Below, piece by piece: positions 51,078-60,557 of a stretch of DNA of 64,000 bases. The stretch comes from Peribacillus simplex. Lineage in GTDB: Bacteria; Bacillota; Bacilli; Bacillales; DSM-1321. Under the pieces are notes generated by a model. The model ran no database searches. It saw only the letters and a program-made list of their open reading frames with translations, and was not told where the DNA came from. The stretch spans positions 4,616,001 to 4,680,000 of the forward strand of contig NZ_CP011008.1 of assembly GCF_001578185.1 (NCBI RefSeq), given 5' to 3'. The translations under genes were made by a program, and so were the position numbers. The number at the start of each line of letters is the position of its first letter. The stretch's first letter is position 1.

Positions 51078-51763
51078 CCGGAACTGGCACGGATATTGGA
51101 AAGACCATCGTCACGAGTGCACTTTATCTTTCTCTTCAAACGTTTGGAAAAACCGTCACGATCTTCAAGCCATTTCAAACAGGAATCAATGAGGAAACGA
51201 ATACATACCCGGATATTTCTTGGTTTGAGCAAGAACTAGGTGTAAAGGAATCAGGGTTTTACACACTGGAACCCGAAACCTCCCCACATTTGGCGATTAA
51301 ATTAACCGGGAGTCAAATCGATGAGAAGAAAGTCGTGGAAAGGGTTCATGAACTTGAGGAAATGTATGACGTCGTATTAGTTGAAGGAGCAGGCGGATTG
51401 GCTGTGCCGCTCATTGAACGGGCGGAAGGTTTCTATATGACGACGGATTTCATAAGGGATTGCGGCATGCCTGTCGTATTCGTATCCACAAGCGGTTTAG
51501 GAGCGATTCATAATGTCGTGACGACCCATTCTTATGCCCAAATCCATGATATAAACGTGAAAACCATTTTGTATAATCATTACCGGCCAGAGGATCGGAT
51601 TCATCAAGACAATATCGAAACCATTGAAAAGCTGACAGGGCTGAAGGGGCTCGCCTGCATTCCAACACTGGCCGATGTTAGAAAAGATTTGAGGATCTGC
51701 ATCCTTGATTTACTTGGTGACCAAAATTATACCCAACAATTGAAAGAGGTGTTCAAAGCATGA
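51056..51763 (+). CDS. bioD: Dethiobiotin synthetase BioD
   Basis: A 235-residue P-loop carboxylase-like ligase that closes the ureido ring from DAPA, CO2 and ATP. It has MGQAYFITGTGTDIGKT with the P-loop, KPFQTG with the catalytic Lys, and VEGAGGLAVPL. ATG 51056 (GGAG about 11 bases upstream) lies within the end of bioY; longer upstream frames overlap bioY without support. The gene ends in an ATGA overlap with bioA. Confidence 0.94.
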   Translation: MGQAYFITGTGTDIGKTIVTSALYLSLQTFGKTVTIFKPFQTGINEETNTYPDISWFEQELGVKESGFYTLEPETSPHLAIKLTGSQIDEKKVVERVHELEEMYDVVLVEGAGGLAVPLIERAEGFYMTTDFIRDCGMPVVFVSTSGLGAIHNVVTTHSYAQIHDINVKTILYNHYRPEDRIHQDNIETIEKLTGLKGLACIPTLADVRKDLRICILDLLGDQNYTQQLKEVFKA

Positions 51764-53142
51764 ACAGTCAGGATTTAGAACAATGGGATAAGGAATATGT
51801 ATGGCACCCGTTCACGCAAATGAAAACGTATCGGGAAAGTAAACCGCTGATCATCGAGCGCGGCGAAGGCAGCTATCTGATTGATGTGGATGGCAAACGC
51901 TATTTGGACGGCTATGCTTCATTATGGGTGAATGTGCACGGACATAACGAGCCGGAATTAAACGGAGCCCTTATTGAACAAGTGAATAAAGTCGCGCACT
52001 CCACTCTGCTGGGATCTGCAAATGTACCATCGATCTTACTGGCAAAGAAACTGGCAGAGATCACTCCTGGTCATTTATCGAAAGTCTTCTACTCTGACAC
52101 GGGATCTGCCGCTGTGGAAATCGCCCTTAAAGTCGCTTATCAATATTGGCAGAATATCGATCCCGTCAAGCATCAGAATAAAAACAAATTCATCTCCCTT
52201 GACGAAGCATACCATGGTGATACTGTCGGTGCCGTGAGTGTGGGCGGAATGGATCTATTCCATAGAATCTTTAAGCCCCTCTTATTTCAACGGATTTCCG
52301 CCCCTACACCATATGCCTATCACATGACTGAATATGGAGATCAAGAAGCAGTGAAAAACCATTGCTTGAAGGAACTGGAGAAGTTGCTGCAGGAACAATC
52401 AGAGGAAATTGCCGGATTGATCATCGAACCGCTTGTGCAGGGGGCGGCAGGTATCATAACCCATCCCCGGGGCTTTTTGAAAGAAGTTGAACAATTATGC
52501 AAGAAGTACGATATCCTCCTAATTTGTGACGAGGTGGCCGTAGGGTTCGGTCGCACCGGTACGATGTTTGCCTGCGAGCAGGAAGATGTCGTCCCTGATA
52601 TCATGTGTATGGGCAAAGGGATCACTGGGGGATATATGCCACTCGCAGCCACCATCATGAACGAGCAGATCTTTCAATCCTTTTTGGGAGAACGGGAAGA
52701 ACATAAAACCTTCTATCACGGCCACACCTATACAGGAAATCAGCTAGCCTGTGCACTGGCCCTGAAGAATATCGAGCTAATGGAAAGCCGGAATCTCATT
52801 AAAGACATCCAGAAAAAATCAAAATACCTATCCGAAAGACTGCAAGCGCTATACGAACTTCCGATCGTCGGCGATATTCGCCAGCGCGGCTTCATGATTG
52901 GAGTGGAAATCGTTAAAGACCGTGAAACAAAAGAAACGTTCACCCTCCAAGAGAACGTCGTTTCCGGGATCATCCATACAGCACGGGAAAATGGCCTGAT
53001 CATCCGGGAACTTGGTCCAGTCATCACGATGATGCCGATCCTTTCCATGTCAGAAAAGGAACTCGATTTCATGGTCGAAACGGTCTACCGTGCCATCCAG
53101 GAAGTCTCCATTCATAAAGGATTGATTCCAGCAGCAAACTGA
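51760..53142 (+). CDS. bioA: DAPA aminotransferase BioA/BioK
   Basis: A 460-residue class III PLP aminotransferase making 7,8-diaminopelargonate from KAPA. It has WHPFTQMKTY (substrate site), YSDTGSAAVEIALK, DEVAVGFGRTG and the PLP lysine in MGKGITGG. B. subtilis-type enzymes use lysine rather than SAM as amino donor (BioK); which holds here is unknown. bioF, bioW and bioI are not in the window, so the first steps must be encoded elsewhere or be missing. Confidence 0.94.
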   Translation: MNSQDLEQWDKEYVWHPFTQMKTYRESKPLIIERGEGSYLIDVDGKRYLDGYASLWVNVHGHNEPELNGALIEQVNKVAHSTLLGSANVPSILLAKKLAEITPGHLSKVFYSDTGSAAVEIALKVAYQYWQNIDPVKHQNKNKFISLDEAYHGDTVGAVSVGGMDLFHRIFKPLLFQRISAPTPYAYHMTEYGDQEAVKNHCLKELEKLLQEQSEEIAGLIIEPLVQGAAGIITHPRGFLKEVEQLCKKYDILLICDEVAVGFGRTGTMFACEQEDVVPDIMCMGKGITGGYMPLAATIMNEQIFQSFLGEREEHKTFYHGHTYTGNQLACALALKNIELMESRNLIKDIQKKSKYLSERLQALYELPIVGDIRQRGFMIGVEIVKDRETKETFTLQENVVSGIIHTARENGLIIRELGPVITMMPILSMSEKELDFMVETVYRAIQEVSIHKGLIPAAN

Positions 53143-53161
53143 TATAAAAAGATGGTGAATT

Positions 53162-53194
53162 AAAAAGGGCACCTAAATGGGATGCCCTTTTTTC
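53162..53194 (+). terminator. Terminator of bioYDA
   Basis: AAAAGGGCA / TGCCCTTTTTT about 20 bases past the bioA stop. Confidence 0.88.
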
Positions 53195-53217
53195 GCTTGA
53201 ATTTTGGATGAACTCAC

Positions 53218-53499
53218 CTATTCAAACAAAGGGATTTCCGGCGGTATCCCGGCTTCAGGCAAGAAATAAATGAAAATGGTGAAACAAATGATAAGCACGG
53301 AAAAGATGATGGCAATAACCGAAATGCCCAAGAGAAATTTTTTACCTGCTAAATATAAGCTGATCATCAGACTTGCAAACCCAATGATCAAATAAATGCA
53401 GGCTCCAACATATGAATTCAACTTTGGGAGAATCCCCGTGATGAAAAGCAGAACGAAAGTCATTTGCAGGGATATGCATATTCCAAATAAACGTTTCAT
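53218..53499 (-). CDS. Small three-helix membrane protein
   Basis: 93 residues with three hydrophobic helices (about 5-25, 33-50, 56-80) and a C-terminal PEAGIPPEIPLFE tail. A ribosome binding site (GGAGG) precedes ATG at 53499. No known domain. It is a single gene convergent with the bio operon. Confidence 0.65.
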   Translation of the reverse strand: MKRLFGICISLQMTFVLLFITGILPKLNSYVGACIYLIIGFASLMISLYLAGKKFLLGISVIAIIFSVLIICFTIFIYFLPEAGIPPEIPLFE

Positions 53500-53609
53500 T
53501 CTTACCTCCTGTCTATTTGAAAAGTTGAGTGAGATATTTAAATATAAAACTCACCCCTATCAGCCTCTTCATGAACCATTGATAGCTAAGTGGTTCCTAC
53601 ATGGAAAAT

Positions 53610-54119
53610 TTACATAGAATATAGTTCTAAAATTTTTTGTATGGGTAACTTATTCGCATGACTCAGATCAACAAAAAAAGGTAGTTGCCACTTTTGAGTC
53701 GTTATTGCCTGTTTACTAGTTGGATTATCCCAAATAGGATAAATCCTTATTGCCATTTTCCCTTTTACATTTTGCGTTTTAAGGACATTTTGTTTTGCGA
53801 GAATTTCTTTTGGAAAAATAAATTGCCCAAAATGGTCATTACTCATTGAGGTATTGATGACCAATAAATCAGGAGAATTTTCATATGCAAAGGGTTGATT
53901 TTTATCATTTTCGTCTTTTTCCCAAAACGCAACAAACTGTCCCACTTTATTGGGTGTTATTTTGGCGACTCTAAATCGAACCGATTTTGCATTTAAGTGA
54001 AATGTTCCAGCTCCATATTCTGAATTTTGAAATTCTTCTTGAATTGATTTTATAGACAGATGATTAGGTTCATAAACTATTTTGTTTACATGAGTTAAAG
54101 CTCTATAAAATTTATTCAT
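53610..54119 (-). CDS. MepB family protein
   Basis: 169 residues matching MepB (PF08877): EYGAGTFHLNAKSVRFRVAKITPNKVGQFVAFWEKDE near residue 40-75, and FGQFIFPKEILAKQNVL. In S. aureus mepB sits in the mepRAB multidrug operon, but its activity is not established. ATG 54119 is used (GAGGAG upstream) instead of a longer frame. No MepR/MepA partner is adjacent. Confidence 0.87.
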   Translation of the reverse strand: MNKFYRALTHVNKIVYEPNHLSIKSIQEEFQNSEYGAGTFHLNAKSVRFRVAKITPNKVGQFVAFWEKDENDKNQPFAYENSPDLLVINTSMSNDHFGQFIFPKEILAKQNVLKTQNVKGKMAIRIYPIWDNPTSKQAITTQKWQLPFFVDLSHANKLPIQKILELYSM

Positions 54120-54288
54120 TTCGCTACTCCTCTTTAATTTGGAATGAAGCTTCATTGGTTTTTTAAGCATAAACTATGAGGCTGCTAAAACATCATATCA
54201 ATTTTTTGGTAAAAATGGTATGTAATCAATCTGGCACGGTCGATACTATTACAATGTGAAAAAGCAAGATGCACAAAATCATTGCAAT

Positions 54289-54324
54289 AAAAAAGATGAC
54301 CCCGTTTAATTCGAGGTCATCTTC
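54289..54324 (-). terminator. Terminator of the peptide transporter gene
   Basis: AAGATGACC / GGTCATCTT with A run on the plus strand (T run on minus), about 45 bases past the dtpT stop. Confidence 0.8.
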
Positions 54325-54366
54325 ATTATATAGTCCATTCCTTTTTTCCTTACTGCTGGCTAAGTG

Positions 54367-55860
54367 TTAGCGAATGCCTTTCATGTAACCTTGAATCTTT
54401 GGTGATAAGGCCATCAGGGCCAGTCCAAGGATTATTGAAGCAACTCCGATCACTCCAAAATAAGCCATTTCGGTTTGAGGAGTGTAGAATCTGACGATTT
54501 GTGCGTTTAATGCTTGTGCTGCTGCACTTGCCAGGAACCACAGGCTCATCGTTTGTGCCGAGAATGCAGCTGGAGCCAATTTTGTAGTCGCTGAAAGTCC
54601 AACAGGGGATAAACAAAGTTCTCCAAGCACTACAAGGAAATAGCTAAGTACAAGCCATAGCGGATTGACTAAAGAGTCTGATCCACCGAAATAAACAGGA
54701 AGCAGGATCACCAGGAATGATAAACCGGCGAACAGTAGACCTATTGAGAATTTTTGCGGTATGGTCGGCTGGCGCTTTCCTAGTTTGATCCATAACCATG
54801 CGAATACTGGTGCAAGGGTAATGATGAACAATGGGTTCAATGATTGGAACCATGCCGGGTTTATTTGCATTCCAGCAAAATCCAACTGTGTCCGTTTGTC
54901 TGCATAATTTGCTAATATAGTTGCACCTTGCTCTTGAATTGCCCAGAACATGACAGCTGCTATGAACAAAGGAATATAGGCTATCAATCGTGAACGTTCA
55001 ACAGAAGTTGTTTTAGGGCTGCGATACATGAAAATGAAATAAAGGGTCGGAATAAGGATCCCTAGGATACCTACAAGATTAATAAAGGTTTTAATCGTTA
55101 AGATGCCTTTAGTGGCAGTGATGCCGATGATGGCAGCTAAAATCAATGCAGCTATTCCCAATTTAGTGAATACGGTTTTCTTTTCATTTTGTGATAATGG
55201 GTTAGCAGGAAGAGTTCCAGCTAGGCCCAGGTTCTTTTTCTTTGTTGCAACAAAGACGATGAGCCCAATTAACATACCAATTGCCGCCAGCCCAAAACCA
55301 AGGTGGAAGCTGTAGTTCATTCCGACTGTACCGACAAGGAACGGTGAAAGGAATGCACCCATGTTGATACCCATATAGAATATACTGAAACCGGAATCCC
55401 GGCGATCGTCATTTTCCGCGTATATTTCCCCTACAATGCTGGAAACATTCGGTTTTAATAGACCAGTACCCAGAACAATGAGTACCATGGAAACAAAGAA
55501 CATGGAGAGACTGCCTGGTACAGCAAGGACAATATGCCCGAGCATGATCAAAATCCCACCGTAAAATACGGCTTTTGAAGTCCCGAAAATCCTATCGGCA
55601 AGCCATCCGCCAATTATACCGGACATATATACTAAAGATCCGTAGATGGATACTAGGGCAAGGGCTGTGTGTTCATCAAGGCCTAGTCCCCCTTTAGAAA
55701 CTTCGTAATACATATAGTAAACAAGAATGGCCTTCATGCCATAATAGGAGAAACGCTCCCAGAACTCAGTAAAGAAAAGGGTGAATAGTCCTTTTGGGTT
55801 TCCAAAAAAACCTTTTTGGGGTACACTATCCACAATTTTCTGTTTATTTATCGTTGCCAT
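54367..55860 (-). CDS. dtpT: Proton-dependent oligopeptide transporter (POT)
   Basis: A 497-residue 14-helix POT/PTR family symporter. It has the ExxERF proton site in FFTEFWERFSYYG near residue 33, GGWLADRIFG after helix 2, the PTR signature FSIFYMGINMGAFLSPF, and a conserved EQGATI. It imports di- and tripeptides with protons. AGGAGGG precedes the ATG. Symbol by family similarity (DtpT). Confidence 0.9.
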   Translation of the reverse strand: MATINKQKIVDSVPQKGFFGNPKGLFTLFFTEFWERFSYYGMKAILVYYMYYEVSKGGLGLDEHTALALVSIYGSLVYMSGIIGGWLADRIFGTSKAVFYGGILIMLGHIVLAVPGSLSMFFVSMVLIVLGTGLLKPNVSSIVGEIYAENDDRRDSGFSIFYMGINMGAFLSPFLVGTVGMNYSFHLGFGLAAIGMLIGLIVFVATKKKNLGLAGTLPANPLSQNEKKTVFTKLGIAALILAAIIGITATKGILTIKTFINLVGILGILIPTLYFIFMYRSPKTTSVERSRLIAYIPLFIAAVMFWAIQEQGATILANYADKRTQLDFAGMQINPAWFQSLNPLFIITLAPVFAWLWIKLGKRQPTIPQKFSIGLLFAGLSFLVILLPVYFGGSDSLVNPLWLVLSYFLVVLGELCLSPVGLSATTKLAPAAFSAQTMSLWFLASAAAQALNAQIVRFYTPQTEMAYFGVIGVASIILGLALMALSPKIQGYMKGIR

Positions 55861-56160
55861 ACCTAGCCCTCCTTTTATTATTGTATAATAACTTTTATTT
55901 TCTCTGTTGTAAACAAATATTTAGTATATTTAAATAATTAATTTCGAAATAAATAATAATAGCTATTAAAGCAAAGCAAATCATACTAAAATCCTCCTAA
56001 AAAAAACGCCCAATCAATTTAGTCTAAAAGGAAGCTTCCATAAATGATATATTGCCCTAACTTTACCCATGTATTACGTTTGATAACAGTTTGGTTACGA
56101 GAGGGAAATTGCGAACCTTGAAAAAAACCAGCCAAAACCGTTATATACACCGTATAATAG
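55861..56160. other. Intergenic region between dtpT and small membrane gene
   Basis: About 300 AT-rich bases hold the divergent promoters. TATAAT at about 56153 is a likely -10 for the plus-strand gene. No coding frame or conserved RNA is seen. Confidence 0.45.
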
Positions 56161-56189
56161 AAATAACAAAAAAATGAGGAGGCACAAAT

Positions 56190-56414
56190 ATGATAGGGTT
56201 AGTAACCGTTGTAATGATATTTTCCATTCCCATTATTGGAATCCTGACAAGCCATTTCGAAAAACAGGCAAAAAACAAACACAAGATGCTACAAGTTGAA
56301 CTGGAGCTTGAAAAACTTAAACATGAAAACTTCCTTATGGAGACGGAAAAAATGAGGCTGGAACTGGATCAGATGAAATTTGATGAAAAAAAAGACGAGC
56401 CAAGGTTACTGTAG
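56190..56414 (+). CDS. Membrane-anchored coiled-coil peptide
   Basis: 74 residues: a membrane helix (about 2-20, LVTVVMIFSIPIIGILTS) followed by a strongly charged coiled coil (ELELEKLKHENFLMETEKM). AGGAGG lies seven bases upstream of the ATG, and a good terminator follows. The shape resembles phage-shock or YvlB-neighbour small proteins, but no family is recognised. Confidence 0.68.
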   Translation: MIGLVTVVMIFSIPIIGILTSHFEKQAKNKHKMLQVELELEKLKHENFLMETEKMRLELDQMKFDEKKDEPRLL

Positions 56415-56439
56415 TCAAGTAACATTGGTTCGTCTTTTT
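56393..56439 (+). terminator. Terminator of the coiled-coil peptide gene
   Basis: AGACGAGCCAAGGTTACT pairs with AGTAACATTGGTTCGTCT (with small mismatches), followed by a T run. The 5' arm includes the last codons. Confidence 0.8.
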
Positions 56440-56518
56440 AATGGTTTTTGTGAGTTCCCGTTTTATAAGCCCCTCGCCCTTCATAAGTATAATTAACGGA
56501 CATTACAAATAAGTTCAT

Positions 56519-57388
56519 TTAATGGATATATTGATCACCCACAAGTAATTCTGAAATAACCTTTGTCGGGATGATGAACTCGACAGCCCCCATATACCCT
56601 GGGGCGGCCTCATAGCTGTTAAAGGCGATGACTAGCTTGCCATCTTTGTTTATATAAAAGTTGTGGTTTTCATCAATGCCTCTAAATGCAGTAAGATCAT
56701 CATCTTCGACCCAATATATCTTTTCCGGATCTTCAGCCATCTGCCGCTTCATCTGTTCCTTGATGTTCTTACTGATCACCTGAAGATAACGATCATCTTT
56801 AAATAGGCTATTTAACGTTAAAAGCACTTCGTTTTTCTTGTCGACTGTATCGAATTGACTTTCTGTAGAACTGGAAGCAGAAATCGTGTCCGTATAGCGC
56901 TGTACGGATAATATCGTTTCATTATCTGTCAATATCTCATATCCGCTTTCCACCGAGATATTGCCCTTTTCCCCTTCCTTCAGTTTTGACATGGAGTCGG
57001 TGAATTCCTTGTAGAGCTGCTTGCTTTCCGATAAGTATTTATCATTCAGGCTATTTTCAAGCTGTTTATTCTCCAGTCCGGAAATTGCAGGTGTTTTGAT
57101 CACGGCCGAGGAATTATTCACATCCTCTTTCCACTCGACGAAGGTAATCACTTTAATGACCTTATCGACTATCGGAATTTCACTCATGGCCTTTGCCACT
57201 GCCGGACTGATGTTTACGGAAGCTGTCACTATCAGAAGCGCTGCAGCCGCAGACACCAGGATATTCCTTCCAACCCTTGGCTTCTTCCTGGGCTTTTCAT
57301 TCAAAGCTGCTTGAACGACATCTTTCAGTTCTTTAGGGATCGGTGTTTTAAGATACTCTTTCCGCAGATCTTTTAATTTTCTTTCCAT
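56519..57388 (-). CDS. rsiV: Anti-sigma factor RsiV
   Basis: 289 residues: a cytoplasmic sigma-binding part (1-40), one membrane helix (about 43-62), then an outer domain of DUF4163/DUF3298 type. The stretch after the helix, ISPAVAKAMSE, contains an AxA-like signal peptidase site; in B. subtilis lysozyme binding to RsiV lets signal peptidase cleave it and release SigV. The gene overlaps sigV by 16 bases. Confidence 0.85.
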   Translation of the reverse strand: MERKLKDLRKEYLKTPIPKELKDVVQAALNEKPRKKPRVGRNILVSAAAALLIVTASVNISPAVAKAMSEIPIVDKVIKVITFVEWKEDVNNSSAVIKTPAISGLENKQLENSLNDKYLSESKQLYKEFTDSMSKLKEGEKGNISVESGYEILTDNETILSVQRYTDTISASSSTESQFDTVDKKNEVLLTLNSLFKDDRYLQVISKNIKEQMKRQMAEDPEKIYWVEDDDLTAFRGIDENHNFYINKDGKLVIAFNSYEAAPGYMGAVEFIIPTKVISELLVGDQYIH

Positions 57389-57888
57389 CTTTTCGTTTCC
57401 TCCCGTTCAGTCATGTTAATCCGCAATAGTTGCAGCGCTTTATATAATCTCGTTTTAATCGTGCTTACATTCTCTTCCAGAACCTCCGCTATCTCTTCCA
57501 ACTTCAGGTCCTCAAAGAAACGAAGAACGACTACTGTTTTATACTTGACCGAAAGTCCTTCCAGGGCCTTTTGTAAATCCAGGTCGGGGTAGTGATCTGC
57601 CTCTCCGCTGCGTAAGTATTCTATTGTTTCGTCATCGGCGACTGTCAGCTTCTTTTTCTTTCGCAAAACATCAAGTGACGTTCGGACTATGATCTTATAT
57701 AACCAGCTATCTATAGAAGCAGCGTCTTTTATTTTGTTGCTGGAGGCAAGTGCTTTTCTAATCGATTCCTGCACGATATCAAGCGCATCCTCTTGATTTT
57801 TGACATAGTAAAAAGCAAGTCTGTACAAATTGTCTTGCCGTTCGGTTATCCGGGCCGTTATTAATTGATTCATATCTAGATTTTTCAT
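57373..57888 (-). CDS. sigV: ECF sigma factor SigV
   Basis: A 171-residue ECF sigma factor. Region 2 is RLAFYYVKNQEDALDIVQESIRKAL...DSWLYKIIVRTSLDVLR, and region 4 is LSVKYKTVVVLRFFEDLKLEEIAEVL...STIKTRLYKALQLLR. The neighbour RsiV and the divergent pdaC identify the SigV lysozyme-response group. An ECF promoter lies upstream (57941-57967) that matches the one before pdaC, which suggests autoregulation. oatA, its partner in B. subtilis, is not here. Confidence 0.88.
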   Translation of the reverse strand: MKNLDMNQLITARITERQDNLYRLAFYYVKNQEDALDIVQESIRKALASSNKIKDAASIDSWLYKIIVRTSLDVLRKKKKLTVADDETIEYLRSGEADHYPDLDLQKALEGLSVKYKTVVVLRFFEDLKLEEIAEVLEENVSTIKTRLYKALQLLRINMTEREETKRWKEN

Positions 57889-57940
57889 TGCATGATAGAG
57901 CTCCTTACATTTAAATTACGTATCCTAGGTACAAAGGATA

Positions 57941-57967
57941 GACGTTCGTGCACCCATAAAAGTTTGA
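57941..57967 (-). promoter_or_regulatory. ECF promoter of sigV-rsiV
   Basis: In minus orientation CAAAC (from 57966), 17 bases between AAAC and CGTC, then CGTCTAT (CGTC complement at 57941-57944). The -35 and -10 match those of the pdaC promoter, including the TTTT after AAAC. Confidence 0.7.
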
Positions 57968-58011
57968 AAATGAACAAGAAAATATTTATAAATAAAAAAA
58001 TGAAAATTTTT

Positions 58012-58038
58012 ACAAACTTTTAAGGCTTTTGGCGCGTC
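58012..58038 (+). promoter_or_regulatory. ECF promoter of pdaC
   Basis: ACAAACTTTT (58012-58021), a 17-base spacer and CGTCTATA (CGTC 58035-58038). The promoter is identical at key positions to that of sigV, so SigV should transcribe both directions. Confidence 0.7.
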
Positions 58039-58073
58039 TATATAGTAGAATGATTATCGAGGTGGAGTGCAAC

Positions 58074-59480
58074 ATGAGGAAACTAAATTATAAAAAAGTC
58101 TTTATTTTTCTATTTTGTCTAACAGCTGCAGTGGGAACGATAGGGTTAGCCATCAAAAGCCTTGCTTTTGATAAGAAGAGAACCGTTTCCGCCTATACAA
58201 ACGATAAAAATTACCCGGAAGCTGATATTCAAACGTATTTGAAAGATAATACGAAAGGCGGTTATTCAGCCAGCAGACCCGTTTTGCATATAGAAAATAT
58301 CGACAAGCAACTAGAAGCTTACATAAAAAAAGAAATTAAAGATTATGAAAAAAGATGGAAAGCATCCGACGGAAAAGCATCCGAGCTTAACCTCACATAC
58401 ACGATCCTTCATTTCAGCAAGCAGACCATTACCATTTCCTTCGATAAATATGAACAAGTGGAAGGAAAGAAGCAGTCCGAATCCCGGATCTTCACTTATG
58501 ATATTCCATCTCAGCAAAAGCTCTCTATAGAAGACATCTTTGCCACGGATTCTGATTATTTATCCGTTTTATCCGATATTGTTTTTGAAGAGTTAACCGA
58601 GAAGGAAGAAGAAGGCATATCACAGAGTCTTATTAAAAAGGAAAACAAACTGAAGGCGGCCAACTTCGATTCTTTTTCAGTCTTGAAAAATACGCTTGTA
58701 TTCTACGTTAAGACTGATGATTCAACTAAGACTCATACAATAGCCATCAAGAAGGAACTTTTTAACGATAGCTTGCTAGATTCATATAAAAGTAAAGAAT
58801 TGAATGAGGATCGTGTAAAGGAATGGCAGCCGAAACATATCGTCGCTAAACTGCCCGTGCAAAATGAATGGATTGACCCATCAAAAAAGGTCATTGCCTT
58901 GACGTTCGATGACGGGCCACATCCAATTCATACCATGTCCATTCTTGAAGACCTAAACAAGTATGATGCACACGCGACCTTCTTTGTGCTTGGAAGCCGC
59001 GTACAGCACTATCCGGAAGTTCTGCAAAAAATGCTTGAACAAGGAAATGAGATCGGCAACCATTCATGGGATCATCCGCAGCTGACTCGCTTAAGCAAGA
59101 ACAAAATCAAGAGTCAAATCGAACAGACCCAAGACGCTGTAGAAAAAGCTACAGGTTCTGAGCCAAGTCTCGTCCGTCCCCCATATGGAGCGATTAACGA
59201 TAATGTGCGTGAATACATGGAGGATATGGAAGTCACACTCTGGGATGTCGATCCCGAAGATTGGAAAGACCGCAATGAAAAGAAAATCGTGAACAATGTG
59301 ATGAGTAAAGCCAAAGACGGCGGAGTCATATTAATGCATGATATCTATCAAACTAGCGCCGAAGCTGCAGGAAAAATCATCAAGCAACTGCATGACAAAG
59401 GATATCAGCTGGTCACTATTTCGGAAATGGAAAGGGTAAAGAAAGACCGTGAACTTTCCGGAATCGTCATAGGTGAATAA
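58074..59480 (+). CDS. pdaC: Peptidoglycan deacetylase PdaC-like
   Basis: A 468-residue exported enzyme. A membrane helix lies at about 8-28, then an N-terminal DUF4163/DUF3298 region (to about 250) related to the RsiV outer domain, then a NodB deacetylase: LTFDDGPHPIHT, GNHSWDHPQ (HxxxH), RPPYGA and ILMHD. B. subtilis PdaC has the same layout and deacetylates N-acetylmuramic acid, giving lysozyme resistance. ATG 58074 follows GAGGTGGAG; a longer frame to 58029 would begin inside the promoter and is excluded. Confidence 0.9.
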   Translation: MRKLNYKKVFIFLFCLTAAVGTIGLAIKSLAFDKKRTVSAYTNDKNYPEADIQTYLKDNTKGGYSASRPVLHIENIDKQLEAYIKKEIKDYEKRWKASDGKASELNLTYTILHFSKQTITISFDKYEQVEGKKQSESRIFTYDIPSQQKLSIEDIFATDSDYLSVLSDIVFEELTEKEEEGISQSLIKKENKLKAANFDSFSVLKNTLVFYVKTDDSTKTHTIAIKKELFNDSLLDSYKSKELNEDRVKEWQPKHIVAKLPVQNEWIDPSKKVIALTFDDGPHPIHTMSILEDLNKYDAHATFFVLGSRVQHYPEVLQKMLEQGNEIGNHSWDHPQLTRLSKNKIKSQIEQTQDAVEKATGSEPSLVRPPYGAINDNVREYMEDMEVTLWDVDPEDWKDRNEKKIVNNVMSKAKDGGVILMHDIYQTSAEAAGKIIKQLHDKGYQLVTISEMERVKKDRELSGIVIGE

Positions 59481-59489
59481 TCAAAAGGA

Positions 59490-59520
59490 AAGAGCCTGTT
59501 TCATCAAAACAGGCTCTTTT
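59490..59520 (+). terminator. Terminator of pdaC
   Basis: AGAGCCTGTTT / AACAGGCTCTTTT, about 10 bases past the stop. Confidence 0.9.
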
Positions 59521-59536
59521 GCATCAGATAAAATAA

Positions 59537-59567
59537 GCAGGCCTTTGATCATATAGCAAAGGTCTGC
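59537..59567 (-). terminator. Terminator of yeeI
   Basis: GCAGACCTTTG / CAAAGGCCTGC on the minus strand, followed by TTATTTTA. Confidence 0.75.
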
Positions 59568-59575
59568 CCGTTTTT

Positions 59576-60295
59576 TCATTCACCAAGATCTACATTATGA
59601 TAAACTTGTTGCACATCTTCCAAATCTTCCAATGCATCAATCATCTTTTCGAATTGTACCTGTGCATCTTCTGGAAGGGTTAGGTCATTTTGTGCAAGCA
59701 TCGTCAGCTCTGCCACTGTAAAATCGGTGATTCCCGCATCCTTGAATGCTTGTTGCACAGCATGGAATTGTTCAGGTTCAGCATAAACGATGACCGCTTC
59801 TTCTTCTTCAATGATGTCACGTACATCAACATCCGCTTCCATTAACAGTTCAAGCACATCCTCAGCCGTTTTACCTTCAATCCCGATGACAGCAGTTGCA
59901 TCGAACATATAAGCAACAGAACCACTGACACCCATATTCCCGCCATTTTTCCCGAATGCGGCACGTACATCAGATGCCGTCCGGTTCACATTGTTTGTCA
60001 ATGCATCCACGATGACCATTGATCCATTTGGACCGAATCCTTCATAACGAAGTTCGTCATAGCTTTCTTCCGAACCGCCTTTAGCCTTTTCAATCGCACG
60101 GTCAATGATCGCTCTGGGAACATTGTACGTTTTCGCACGCTCAAGTACGACCCTTAACGCCTGGTTGGATTCCGGATCTGGTTCACCTTGTTTCGCCACT
60201 ACATATATTTCCCGTCCGAACTTAGCATAAATCCGACTTGTATTTGCATCTTTTGACGCTTTTTTTTCTTTAATGTTATTCCACTTACGACCCAT
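59576..60295 (-). CDS. yeeI: YebC/PmpR family protein YeeI
   Basis: A 239-residue YebC-family protein. The start [20 protein letters not shown] and the segments [19 protein letters not shown] and [19 protein letters not shown] are typical. MGRKWNNIK, instead of MAGHSKWANIK, marks the YeeI (YebC2) branch. The family was first called transcriptional regulators; more recent work ties YebC-type proteins to translation of proline-rich stretches. Single gene with convergent pdaC. Confidence 0.93.
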   Translation of the reverse strand: MGRKWNNIKEKKASKDANTSRIYAKFGREIYVVAKQGEPDPESNQALRVVLERAKTYNVPRAIIDRAIEKAKGGSEESYDELRYEGFGPNGSMVIVDALTNNVNRTASDVRAAFGKNGGNMGVSGSVAYMFDATAVIGIEGKTAEDVLELLMEADVDVRDIIEEEEAVIVYAEPEQFHAVQQAFKDAGITDFTVAELTMLAQNDLTLPEDAQVQFEKMIDALEDLEDVQQVYHNVDLGE

Positions 60296-60557
60296 TATAT
60301 TCCACTCTCTTTCATCATTGAATATACCGATTAGATTATTAAGATACTGCCCTACGAGAAAACCCTTTACGGGAATTCCTTTGAAGAAAGGCTATACGTT
60401 TACTAGATTATATTATACATCAATTGTATAAGTTTGAAAAAGTCCTGTACATCCCTCACTCGCATTAACTCGGCGGGTTGGCGCTATATATTATAAAATG
60501 CTATGGTGAACATCAAGAGTGGTATAGTATGAATGGATCGGAAAGGAGAGATGATTC

